A stretch of 64,000 nucleotides of DNA from Halomonas sp. McH1-25 (GTDB lineage: Bacteria; Pseudomonadota; Gammaproteobacteria; Pseudomonadales; Halomonadaceae). The stretch spans positions 57,489 to 121,488 of the forward strand of contig NZ_JAKRFI010000011.1 in assembly GCF_022348165.1 (NCBI RefSeq), written 5' to 3'. The notes under the pieces are model-generated. The model saw only the letters and a list, made by a program, of their open reading frames with translations, had not been told where the DNA came from and made no database searches. Each line of letters starts with the position of its first letter. Positions within the stretch are counted from its first letter, which is position 1. Positions 36,830-44,869 of this stretch are shown here, in pieces. A program made the translations under genes and the position numbers.

Positions 36830-37440
36830 ACGCTTCGGTCAGGCCTCCCTGATCTGGAACGATAAAGGCACGCTGACAATGAGTACAGACGCCACCGGTA
36901 CGGATACCCTGCAGAGTGTCGAGCTGCTGCTCTTCGACGATCGGGTCGTGTTAGCCCAAGCGCCTGACCTGGTGACGCCGCAGGTGATGGCCTTCGGAGA
37001 AATCTATTATCTGGGGCACAACCCGGACGTGGCCGAAGCGGTGGCGCGCGACGGCTATGCCAACGGCTATGACCACTATGTCCAGTACGGCGTCGGCGAA
37101 GACCGAAGTACCGCTGAGCGTGGCGTGGCGTTCGATGAAACCTACTACCTGAGCCATAACCCGGATGTGGCGGCGGCCATCGCAGCGGGCGATCTTCCGG
37201 ACGCGTTTACTCATTACAGCCTGTGCGGGCAGAGCGAGGGTCGTGATCCGAATGCCTTGTTCGATGAGTGCTGGTATCGGTCGGAGAATGCCGACGTCGC
37301 GGCCGCGGTCGTGCAGGGTGACTTCGATAGCGCCTACGAGCACTACCTGGCCTACGGCTGGCAACAGGGGCGTGATCTCTCAGCCTGGATGGACCTTGAG
37401 GCCTACCAAGCGTCGCATCCTGACGTGTCGGCGGCGGTAA
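36830..37440 (+). pseudogene. Second partial RTX tail copy, fused to a transposase
   Basis: A duplicate of the RTX protein's end, starting in the region before the tail repeats (GTDTLQSVELLLFDDRVVLAQAPDL). It contains four repeats, one recombinant between repeats 2 and 3. The last segment (LGHFLMWG...DLWG) is missing; at about 37440 the frame runs straight into an IS3 transposase. The fused frame is open from 36879 to 38225, but no RTX secretion tail remains, and no good start lies at the left edge. Not expected to be functional. Confidence 0.8.
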
Positions 37441-38272
37441 CGCACCTGGTGGTAGGTGGCTGGCTCAGCCAGCGAGGTGCCTGCCGATTGCTGGGCCTGG
37501 CAAGGTCGGTGGCTCAGTACCAAGCGATGCCGTGTAACGATGAGCCGCTTCGGGCACGCCTGCAAGCCTTGGCGACCTGTTACCCCCGCTACGGCTACTT
37601 GCTGCTGCATGCCTTGTTGCGTCAGGAGGGTCTGGTGATCAATCGCAAGCGTACCTACCGGCTGTACTGCAAGCATGGCCTTCAGGTCCGAACCCGGCGG
37701 CGCAAGCGGCTGACCCGGCCGAGAACATCGATGCCACTGCCGGACCGCCCCAACCAGCGCTGGTCGCTGGACTTCGCCTCGGATCAGTTGGCCTCAGGGC
37801 GTCGCTTTCGCATGCTGAACATCGTGGACGACTTCAGCCGGGAGTGTATCGGCCAACTGGTGGACACCTCCATTTCGGGACGTCGCTTGGCCCGGTTCCT
37901 GGACGAGATTGCTCAGCAGCGCCCGCTGCCAGCCTCGATTGTCTGCGATAACGGGCCGGAGCTGACCAGCAAGGCGATGTTCTTCTGGGCGCGTGAGCGG
38001 AAGGTGACGCTGGCCTTTATCCAGCCGGGCAAGCCGACGCGGAATGCGTTTATCAAAAGCTTCAACGGCAAGTTCCGGGACGGCTGCCTTAACCAGCACT
38101 GGTTCCTGAGCCTGGCGGATGCACGACACGAAATCACACAATGGAGGACCCACTACAACCACGTCAGACCGCATAGCTCACTGAATTATTTACCACCGGT
38201 AGCGTATGCCGAGCAGTGCGCATGAGGAGTGGTTCTCACATTGATAGCGGACCTAAACTAGGGAGAAGGTCA
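37441..38272 (+). mobile_element. IS3-family element remnant, OrfB with E-to-K change
   Basis: OrfB of an IS407/IS2-like IS3 element (37441-38225) has the conserved NQRWSLDFASD, CDNGPE and LNQHW...HYNHVRPHSSL segments. The third catalytic residue is changed: the family reads AFIESFNGKFRD, here AFIKSFNGKFRD, so the DDE triad is broken. OrfA and the left end are missing; the left part is joined in frame to the RTX tail copy. The right end GGGAGAAGGTCA is near 38272. Confidence 0.85.
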
Positions 38273-38286
38273 ACTCGGCGCCAGCC

Positions 38287-38484
38287 TCACCGCGCTATAC
38301 CAGTGCGGGAGCGAGAGAACTGGTAATTTTCCTGCACCACCCGGGAGGGGCAATCGCAGTTCAGCGAAGTAATAGGATCATTGACCGGCTTTACATCACG
38401 AGCTGCAGCTTCATCACAACCAGTTACTGCACCGATGCACGCAGCATTTCTGCTACTATCACATTCTTCACCATACAACTTCAT
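38287..38484 (-). CDS. Cys-rich small ORF overlapping the lipoprotein gene
   Basis: A 65-aa frame begins with an ATG sharing its A with the lipoprotein stop (TAATG), so the two could be translationally coupled or be two parts of one frameshifted gene. It contains six Cys residues (EECDSS, NAACIGAVTGCDEAA, LNCDCPSR). No family is recognised. Confidence 0.35.
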   Translation of the reverse strand: MKLYGEECDSSRNAACIGAVTGCDEAAARDVKPVNDPITSLNCDCPSRVVQENYQFSRSRTGIAR

Positions 38485-38942
38485 TATGCACTTGGGCGAT
38501 GCGGGAAACAATTGCCTTCCATCAACCTAACAAACCCTGTTGCGTTTGCACGATCGATGGAGTATTGATCGATTACACGTTGAGGAGTAGTTAGATACAC
38601 CTCCTTCATTTTAGACACTGCTTTATCAAACCAATCGTTAAACTGATCCTTAGGCACATTTCTTTCTATTGGATGCTGAGCTACGTAATCAACAGTACAG
38701 GCTGCAAATGTCAGGTCTTGTTCCCCTACAGCCACATCATCCAGGTCAGCATCAGAGTCCTCAGCTTGACGAGCTTTTGCTAGTTGAACGATATGAGGGA
38801 GCAGGTCTTGTTCCTCTTGGTATTGTGTAATGAACTTAAACTGGTATCTGTAGTCGTGGATTGAATAGTCTTCTGCTTCACTATCCCCACATCCTTGTAA
38901 GGCAACTACAACCGCACCTGCTGCAGCAATTGACCGTAACAT
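38484..38942 (-). CDS. Small lipoprotein of unknown function
   Basis: A 152-aa lipoprotein whose start at 38942 gives MLRSIAAAGAVVVALQGCGDS, a signal peptide with a lipobox (LQGC) and a Gly-Asp after the Cys, so an inner- or outer-membrane anchor is possible. The mature part is acidic and helical with a Trp-Phe motif near residue 115. It has no recognised domain. Codon use is AT-richer than the surroundings, as in other transferred genes of the window. Confidence 0.7.
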   Translation of the reverse strand: MLRSIAAAGAVVVALQGCGDSEAEDYSIHDYRYQFKFITQYQEEQDLLPHIVQLAKARQAEDSDADLDDVAVGEQDLTFAACTVDYVAQHPIERNVPKDQFNDWFDKAVSKMKEVYLTTPQRVIDQYSIDRANATGFVRLMEGNCFPHRPSA

Positions 38943-38971
38943 GAAATAGCCCTCACTGAGGTTTGTACTGC

Positions 38972-39120
38972 TCACATGATGTTTTCAACTCTTTTTGGAG
39001 AAGATGCCATTATAATGTCACCAACCCTTGCATTAGATATGATGTTTATAGAATAAACATAATAGCCTTGTTCGAGCGAATCAAGTACATTATCAAACTG
39101 GAAGTCGAATTCTTCTTCAG
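38972..39120 (-). pseudogene. Possible 3' fragment of an unknown gene
   Basis: A minus-strand frame ending in LDSLEQGYYVYSINIIS...KRVENIM* just before the lipoprotein gene looks protein-like, but upstream of about 39120 it runs antisense into an AraC fragment. It may be the end of a gene cut by that junction, perhaps once in an operon with the lipoprotein. Weak evidence. Confidence 0.3.
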
Positions 39121-39377
39121 TCAGCTTCCGGTGTCGCGCCGCGCCACTTTTCGCGTCTTTTTCGCCAGCATCCGGTACACTCCGGGAACCTATTTGAATC
39201 GGCTGCGCCTCGAACATACCCCCAGGCGTTGATAGTCAGCCCCAGCCTGCCACCTCTGGAGCGTCCAGCTCACCATTTGCGCACTTGCTCCAACGGCACT
39301 ACGGCGTTTCCTCCTCGGTCTATTGGCAGCGCTTCAGGGCATCGGCCACTCCCGCCTTGGCGATGATCAGTAAGTAA
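39105..39377 (+). pseudogene. AraC-family regulator C-terminal remnant
   Basis: Two helix-turn-helix pieces of an AraC-type DNA-binding domain are visible in different frames: LPVSRRATFRVFFASIRYTPGTYLNRLRL-like sequence (39110-39230) and, after a gap, SSPFAHLLQRHYGVSSSVYWQRF (39270-39377). The sensor domain is absent. A deletion and frameshift separate the two helices pairs, so it is not functional. Confidence 0.6.
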
Positions 39378-39436
39378 CATCTCTATGTATGCGGTCCCGA
39401 AGAGTAATGATCTATCCTACCAACCATTGTCGGAGG

Positions 39437-39820
39437 ATGATCCATGGCTCAGATAAACGCGCCACGACCACGCACGCCATCCGAGCAGAAATACAGCGAT
39501 CGACAGATTCGGTCGCGACGTTGAGCCGGCGCTACGGCATTAATCTAAAAACTGTGCGTAAGTGGCGCAGTCGGGGTAGGTCGAGGATACTCGCATGGGC
39601 CCCAAAGCGGCTCGATCCACGTCGCTGACGCCCCTCGAGGAAGCCGAAGTTGTTACCTTCCGGCAGAAGACCCTACTGCCTCTCGATGACTGCCTTCATG
39701 CGCTTCAGCGAGAGATCCCTTCGCTTACCCGATCGAGCCTACCTCGGCTTTATCAGCGACACGGCATCAGCCAGCTACCCAAGACTGGCGGCCAGAAGCG
39801 CGAGAAGAAGCCGTTCAAGC
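39437..39820 (+). pseudogene. IS481-family transposase 5' remnant
   Basis: N-terminal part of an IS481 transposase with the helix-turn-helix (THAIRAEIQRSTDSVATL, YGINLKTVRKW). A frameshift near 39580 moves to MGPKAARSTSLTPLEEAEVV, and the frame then continues to KREKKPFKR near 39815. The DDE catalytic core is missing; the sequence changes abruptly to an unrelated protein gene. Confidence 0.75.
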
Positions 39821-39821
39821 G

Positions 39822-40634
39822 TTGGCCAGCATTATTCATTCAGCTTGGGAAGGCTCGGAGGATATCACCGACGATTTCCTCCTTTCCTACCGTACCCAGT
39901 ACGAACTCCACCGCGACCGGAAAAAGGCCTTGGCGACATTCCATCGGGTCCGTAAACCCCGTGGCGGGGCCAGTCGTCCATCCCCGATGGCGCTCACCTG
40001 GCAGGATTTTCTGGAAGGTGTCCGCAACGATCCACACGGCAGCCCGAAAAGTCGGCTGGAGATCCTCGAGGCGGCACGCGACCTGTTCGAGCGTAAGGGT
40101 AGCCTGAAGCAGATGACGCAGAATGAGCGCTGTGCGATTGCCGGTACGGGCTCACAGCAGGAAAGCAAAACGTATCGGGGACTGCACTGGTCATGGTTCG
40201 GTACCATGCGGGGATTGGGCACCTTTGCCAGCCTGATCAATAAAGCGCCTGACAACATTTCGGATGCGCTGTACCATATTCCTTTGTCCGGGGATGTCGA
40301 CCAGGAACATTACGAGCACTTCGTCGCGGACTTTAGCCGTGCCTTCACCGGTGAACCCCGCGCCGGCAACATCGCCACCGCCTCGCGTCTGCTGGCCATG
40401 AAGCGTCCTGATCATTTCATCGCCCTCAACCGTGCCAATCAGCGGGGTCTGGCCGAGGGGTTTGGTGTCGGCTATACCACCATCCGCCTTGATACCTATT
40501 GGAACAAGATCGTTATGCCTACCCGGCTGTCCCCATGGTGGAATCACCCAAAGCCTCGATCAGGGATGTTCAATCGCCGTGTATGGGACGCCCGGGCAGC
40601 GATGATGGGCTGTATTTACTACGTCGGAAACTGA
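39822..40634 (+). CDS. Unknown protein, probably 5'-truncated by IS481
   Basis: An open frame of 270 codons beginning directly at the IS481 junction (a TTG is the first candidate start; an ATG occurs at 39987). It reads like the C-terminal part of a larger soluble protein, with LSYRTQYELHRDRKKAL near the start, then WQDFLEGVRNDPHGSPKSRLE, and a C-terminal block WSWFGTMRGLGTFASLIN plus HFVADFSRAFTGEP. I recognise no family. Its promoter and N-terminus were probably lost. Confidence 0.6.
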   Translation: MASIIHSAWEGSEDITDDFLLSYRTQYELHRDRKKALATFHRVRKPRGGASRPSPMALTWQDFLEGVRNDPHGSPKSRLEILEAARDLFERKGSLKQMTQNERCAIAGTGSQQESKTYRGLHWSWFGTMRGLGTFASLINKAPDNISDALYHIPLSGDVDQEHYEHFVADFSRAFTGEPRAGNIATASRLLAMKRPDHFIALNRANQRGLAEGFGVGYTTIRLDTYWNKIVMPTRLSPWWNHPKPRSGMFNRRVWDARAAMMGCIYYVGN

Positions 40635-40700
40635 CCCCAACGATCGTCCGCCGTTCATCCCGCCCCGGCACAGCCTATGACGTTGGCCTCCCAAGCGACG

Positions 40701-41582
40701 TTAGGCCGACACAGCCGCCGGTGTCTTATACCGAAATGCCCGAATGGAGCTCAAAAAGGGCTCCTGTTCCAGCCGTTCATCGCTTCTGACAGCTCGGGTA
40801 CGGGCCTCCGGCGGGAAGGGGGCGGGTTGGTTATAACGCGGCAGCTGGCCATCCTCTGACGGGACGAACAAGGGCAAGGCCACGTTCATGGCGCGACGGG
40901 GACGGCCATCCGGCAAAGGATCCTGATAGAACAGATTGGCCCGCATGACCGGGGCCTGAGTCTGAACCTGGGCCAGCGGTTCGGATGAGGGAATGCCTGC
41001 CAGGGCTCGCAGCTGTATCCGGACATGGGGCGCCTCGGTGTCCAGCCGCAGCAGCATGCTCTCGGCCTCCTGTACCGTGATCTTGCGAATGGAGCGGCCG
41101 CTGGTGTACCAGGCGAACCTGACCCGCTCGAGAGGTTGCTCCGCGACCGGGATATGGCGCCAGCATTGCTTCAGGTGCAGCCGGGTCAGACCGCTGCCAC
41201 GCAGGTTGCTGTTCAGGGCAGGGTGGCGCTGGGCCAGGGTCAGCTTCACGTCGGCCAGCAATCGCTTGTCCACGGCCTTGATCTGACTGATCGTTGCGGC
41301 GAAGTGCTCCTTGGCAGTGTTGACCTCGGCAACGGCGGACAGCACCGTCTGGTTGGCAGCCACCAGGCCGACATAGGTCCGGGTCGCCCGGCCATCCTGT
41401 TCATCCTCATACCAAAAATCGAGCAGAACCTGCCGCAACCAGGCCTCATCCGGCGTAGGAGAATGAAGAGCCCAGGCGGCCCCCATGTTGTTTCGATACA
41501 CTTCAATCAGTTTCTGGCTGGTCTCGACAACCCGATCGAAGCGCTGCTCGAGCTCGTGAAGCATTTTGTACTGTTGAACCAT
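40701..41582 (-). CDS. tus: DNA replication terminus site-binding protein (Tus-like)
   Basis: A 293-aa protein with the Tus organisation (E. coli Tus is 309 aa). Recognisable blocks are the N-terminal helix MLHELEQRFDRVVETS, VRFAWYTSGRSIRKI (Tus: RFGWANKHIIKNL), the basic strand VMRANLFYQD (Tus: PIARVWYKGDQ) and the C-terminal FLSSIRAFRYK (Tus: LIIPRLHLY). In E. coli, Tus bound to Ter blocks DnaB in one direction. The start at 41582 has GAGGAA upstream; a second Met at residue 7 is the alternative. A Ter-like element lies in the leader, as E. coli tus overlaps TerB. A truncated second copy occurs at 53.7 kb. Confidence 0.8.
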   Translation of the reverse strand: MVQQYKMLHELEQRFDRVVETSQKLIEVYRNNMGAAWALHSPTPDEAWLRQVLLDFWYEDEQDGRATRTYVGLVAANQTVLSAVAEVNTAKEHFAATISQIKAVDKRLLADVKLTLAQRHPALNSNLRGSGLTRLHLKQCWRHIPVAEQPLERVRFAWYTSGRSIRKITVQEAESMLLRLDTEAPHVRIQLRALAGIPSSEPLAQVQTQAPVMRANLFYQDPLPDGRPRRAMNVALPLFVPSEDGQLPRYNQPAPFPPEARTRAVRSDERLEQEPFLSSIRAFRYKTPAAVSA

Positions 41583-41598
41583 CGGTTCCTCACCCGTG

Positions 41599-41620
41599 GC
41601 TGTATTTTTTAACAGTATAG
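41599..41620. promoter_or_regulatory. Ter-like element in the tus leader
   Basis: The plus strand reads GTATTTTTTAACAGTA at 41602-41617, matching 11 of 16 positions of the E. coli TerB segment GTATGTTGTAACTAAA, including GTAT, TT and TAAC. Two conserved G positions are T here, including that of the GC(6) pair central to fork locking, so the match is weak. The 22-base stretch around it is identical before the second tus copy (53983-54004), while the flanks have diverged. It may be a binding or autoregulatory site. Confidence 0.4.
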
Positions 41621-41731
41621 GCTATCCCTTCACGTTGAAGTCGAGGCGATGTCACAGATGCCAGTTACCTCACCAAAAAGGAACATAGGGTGGGGCCATC
41701 ATTAATGACGCGTGCCATTCGGTGATGACCG

Positions 41732-41990
41732 ATGACAGCACAACGCTCTATCCGCGAGTGGCAGCAATTCGTCGAGAACTGTCTCGATTGCTGCCCTGAT
41801 GACGGCGTCTACCAGATGGCCCGTGAGATGTTCACCGATGAGGCCTTGTTTGACCTGGAGATGGAACTGACCTTCGAGAAGCAGTGGATTTTCGCGTGCC
41901 ACGAGAGCCAGATCCCGAACACTAACGACTTCATTACCATGCAGGCTGGTCGCCAACCGATGATCATCGCGCGCGACGGTAAGGGTGCCT
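41732..41990 (+). pseudogene. N-terminal fragment of a ring-hydroxylating dioxygenase large subunit
   Basis: About 85 residues resemble the start of benzoate/anthranilate-type dioxygenase alpha subunits: WQQFVENCLDCCPDDGVYQMARE, LFDLEMELTFEKQWIFACHESQIP and GRQPMIIARDG. The Rieske centre and catalytic domain are missing; the frame changes to unrelated sequence near 41990. From about 41990 to 42200 the minus strand reads like part of another protein (THGETELYQPAGKALPAG), so the segment is a chimera of gene scraps. Confidence 0.65.
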
Positions 41991-42312
41991 GGCCTTGTCG
42001 CTGCCCAGGAATGCGTCGAGCGAGAACGCGAGGATCAGTTCGCCGTGGTGGGGCTGGCCCTTGCCGTCGAGCGTGGCGGCCTTGGTTTCGTGGCCCAGCC
42101 CGCCGGCAACGCTTTCCCGGCAGGCTGGTACAGCTCGGTCTCGCCGTGGGTCACTACGCTGATGACAACATTTAAGGCGTACGGCGACTTACCGGAACGC
42201 GGCCGGGAAAAGGCGATGGGATTAGTAATCTAACAAGGGGAACATTCTCTAAACTACTATAAAAACCGGAAACTCGAGGATAAGCCGATTTTTTTAATAA
42301 ATTTCAAAGAAA

Positions 42313-43665
42313 TCACAGCACCATGGCCGCGACCCACCCAAAGATCACCAACGGAATGTTGTAGTGCAAGAAGGTCGGAACTACCGTGTCCCAGATATGA
42401 TCATGTTGGCCATCAGCATTGAGTCCAGCGGTGGGGCCCAGCGTCGAATCAGAGGCTGGTGAACCGGCATCACCCAGCGCAGCAGCGGTGCCAACAAGGG
42501 CTATAGTAGCCATCGGCGAGAAGCCGAAGTTGAGCGCCAAGGGCACGTAGAGTGAGGCAATAATTGGTATTGTCGAGAAGGACGAGCCGATACCCATTGT
42601 GATGAATAGGCCCACGAGCAGCATGATCAGCGCGGCAAGCCCCTTGTTGTCGCCAATTACCTCGGCGGCGCTAGTTACCAGCCGCTCAACTTCACCAGTG
42701 GCCTGCATCACGCTGGCAAAGCCTGCTGCCGTGATCATGATGAAGCCGACCAAGGCCATCATGCGCATGCCTTCAGTGAATATACCGTCCTGCTCATGCC
42801 AGTGAAATACACCGCTCAGGGAGAGCACGGCGAAACCGAAGATGCCGCCCAGCACCATCGAGCCAGTATAGAGTTGAACCGCTACCGTACTGATCAGCGC
42901 GAGGGCTAGTACAGCCTTCTGCCAACCCTTCAGATGCTGAGCCGCCTCGGCCGGTGTCTCGTCACCACGAGCTAGATAACGATCATTATATTTACGCCCT
43001 TTGCGATAGCTGATGAGCGCCGCAACGACAAGCCCTACAGCCATGCCCCCGATGGGAATAACCATAGCCATCGGCACCATCTGTCGCGTCACCTCGAGAC
43101 CCAGCTCGGCACCGCTCTCATTGAGATTGGTCAGTAGGATATCGTTGAGGAAGATGGCACCAAAGCCCACCGGCAGCAACATGTAGGGCGCGGTGATGCC
43201 GAAGGTGAGCACACAGGCAACCAGACGACGATCTAGTTGAAGGTGGTTCATCAGCTTGAGCAGCGGAGGCACCAATACTGGAATAAAGGCGATGTGTACT
43301 GGGATCAAGTTCTGGGAACTAACCGCTGCGGCCAGCAGCGCGGCTAGCAGCGTATAGGTCACCACATGTCGACTGCTGGCGCTGCCCGACTCGTCGATAT
43401 GAAAGCGGCGAATGGCACGATTCGCCATCACCTCGGTTATCCCCGAGCGAGAAAGCGCCACAGCGAAAGCGCCCAGCACGGCATAGGCGAGCGCTACGGT
43501 GGCACCATTGCCAAGGCCGTCATTAAAGGCATCGAGGATGGCATTGATCGGCATGCCGGCATACAGACCGCCTACCAGCGTGGCGACAATCAGGGCAAAG
43601 ACTACGGAAACACGGGCAAGACTCAGGCCGACCATCACCAGGATGGCCAAGACAATAGCATTCAT
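42313..43665 (-). CDS. Na+/H+ antiporter-family transporter of the hut cluster
   Basis: A 450-aa integral membrane protein with about 11-12 membrane helices, of the NhaC/ArsB-NhaD (ion transporter superfamily) type; blocks such as [25 protein letters not shown] and [22 protein letters not shown] are typical of this antiporter-family group. It is the last gene of the hutI-G-U-H series on the minus strand, 78 bp after hutH, so a role in taking up histidine, urocanate or exporting a product is likely; substrate inferred from context only. Confidence 0.82.
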   Translation of the reverse strand: MNAIVLAILVMVGLSLARVSVVFALIVATLVGGLYAGMPINAILDAFNDGLGNGATVALAYAVLGAFAVALSRSGITEVMANRAIRRFHIDESGSASSRHVVTYTLLAALLAAAVSSQNLIPVHIAFIPVLVPPLLKLMNHLQLDRRLVACVLTFGITAPYMLLPVGFGAIFLNDILLTNLNESGAELGLEVTRQMVPMAMVIPIGGMAVGLVVAALISYRKGRKYNDRYLARGDETPAEAAQHLKGWQKAVLALALISTVAVQLYTGSMVLGGIFGFAVLSLSGVFHWHEQDGIFTEGMRMMALVGFIMITAAGFASVMQATGEVERLVTSAAEVIGDNKGLAALIMLLVGLFITMGIGSSFSTIPIIASLYVPLALNFGFSPMATIALVGTAAALGDAGSPASDSTLGPTAGLNADGQHDHIWDTVVPTFLHYNIPLVIFGWVAAMVL

Positions 43666-43743
43666 GGAAAGCTAACTCTCTTATCATTGGAATTAAATGT
43701 GTTGTTTTCCCCGCAGCCTGACCGCGGGGAAACATCAGATGTG

Positions 43744-44869
43744 TCAGTGCTGACTAGGCAATGTGCCGGGGCGAGCCAGAGGGCTCAGAGTGCGGGCGGC
43801 AAGTAATTCACTGGCGGCTTCAATATCTGGAGCGAAGAAGCGGTCTTGTTCGTAATGGCTGACACGTTCTCGCAGTAGACGCCTGGCCTGCTCCAGCGAC
43901 TCGGTGCTCTTCAGACCATGGCGCATGTCGAGCCCTTGGCAAGCTCCCAGCCACTCGATGGCCAGGATGCCGCGAACGTTATCGGCCATTTCCCATAGCC
44001 GCTTGCCGGCGGCCGGCGCCATGGAGACATGGTCCTCTTGGTTAGCCGAGGTGGGCAGGCTATCTATGCTGTGTGGGTGGGCCAAGGCCTTGTTTTCGCT
44101 TGCGAGTGCTGCTGCGGTGACCTGGGCGATCATGAAGCCCGAGTTGACCCCGCCGTTCTCTACTAGGAAGGGCGGTAGCTGGGACATATGCTTATCCATC
44201 ATCAGCGATATGCGCCGTTCGGCAAGAGAACCAGTCTCGGCAATAGCCAGCGCCAAGTTATCGGCGGCCATGGCCACCGGTTCAGCGTGGAAGTTGCCAC
44301 CTGAGATGATGTCGTCGTCCTCGGCAAATACCAGCGGGTTGTCGGACACCGCATTTATCTCAACGGCCAGCACCTCGGCAGCTTGGCGGATCTGAGTCAG
44401 TACAGCCCCCATTACCTGAGGCTGGCAACGCAGCGAATAAGGATCCTGCACCTTGTCGCAGTCGGCATGGGAGTCGCCGATGGCACTATGCTCCTCCAAC
44501 AAGTGCCGATAGGCTGCCGCCGCGTCGATCTGGCCGCGTTGACCGCGTACCTCATGAACCCGGGCGTCAAAGGGGGAACGCGAGCCCAAAGTAGCCTCTA
44601 CGGTCAATGCCCCGCACACCGTGGCCGCGGCGAACAGATCCTCGGCATCGAACAGGCCGCGCAAGGCATAGGCAGTGGAGACCTGAGTACCGTTGAGTAG
44701 AGCCAGGCCCTCTTTCGGTGCCAGCTCCATCGGGACCAGCCCGGCGATTTCCAGTGCTTGTTGGGCCGTGATCCACTCTCCACGGTAGCGTGCCTTGCCT
44801 TCGCCAAGCAGCACCACGCTCATATGAGCCAGCGGTGCCAGATCGCCAGAAGCGCCAACAGAGCCCTTG
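43744..44869 (-). pseudogene. hutH: hutH 3' part (histidine ammonia-lyase), split by IS1182
   Basis: The distal 374 codons of histidine ammonia-lyase. They begin in [15 protein letters not shown], which contains the Ala-Ser-Gly that forms the MIO cofactor, and run to the normal C-terminus. The usual [12 protein letters not shown] end is present. The upstream 138 codons lie beyond the IS (46492-46905). Removing the IS and one CAAG copy restores a single 511-aa frame, the usual HutH length. As it stands neither half should be active. Confidence 0.92.
44866..44869. repeat. Target site duplication (left)
   Basis: CTTG on the plus strand (CAAG on the gene strand) immediately flanks the left inverted repeat; the identical tetranucleotide at 46492-46495 flanks the right end. 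Confidence 0.75.
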
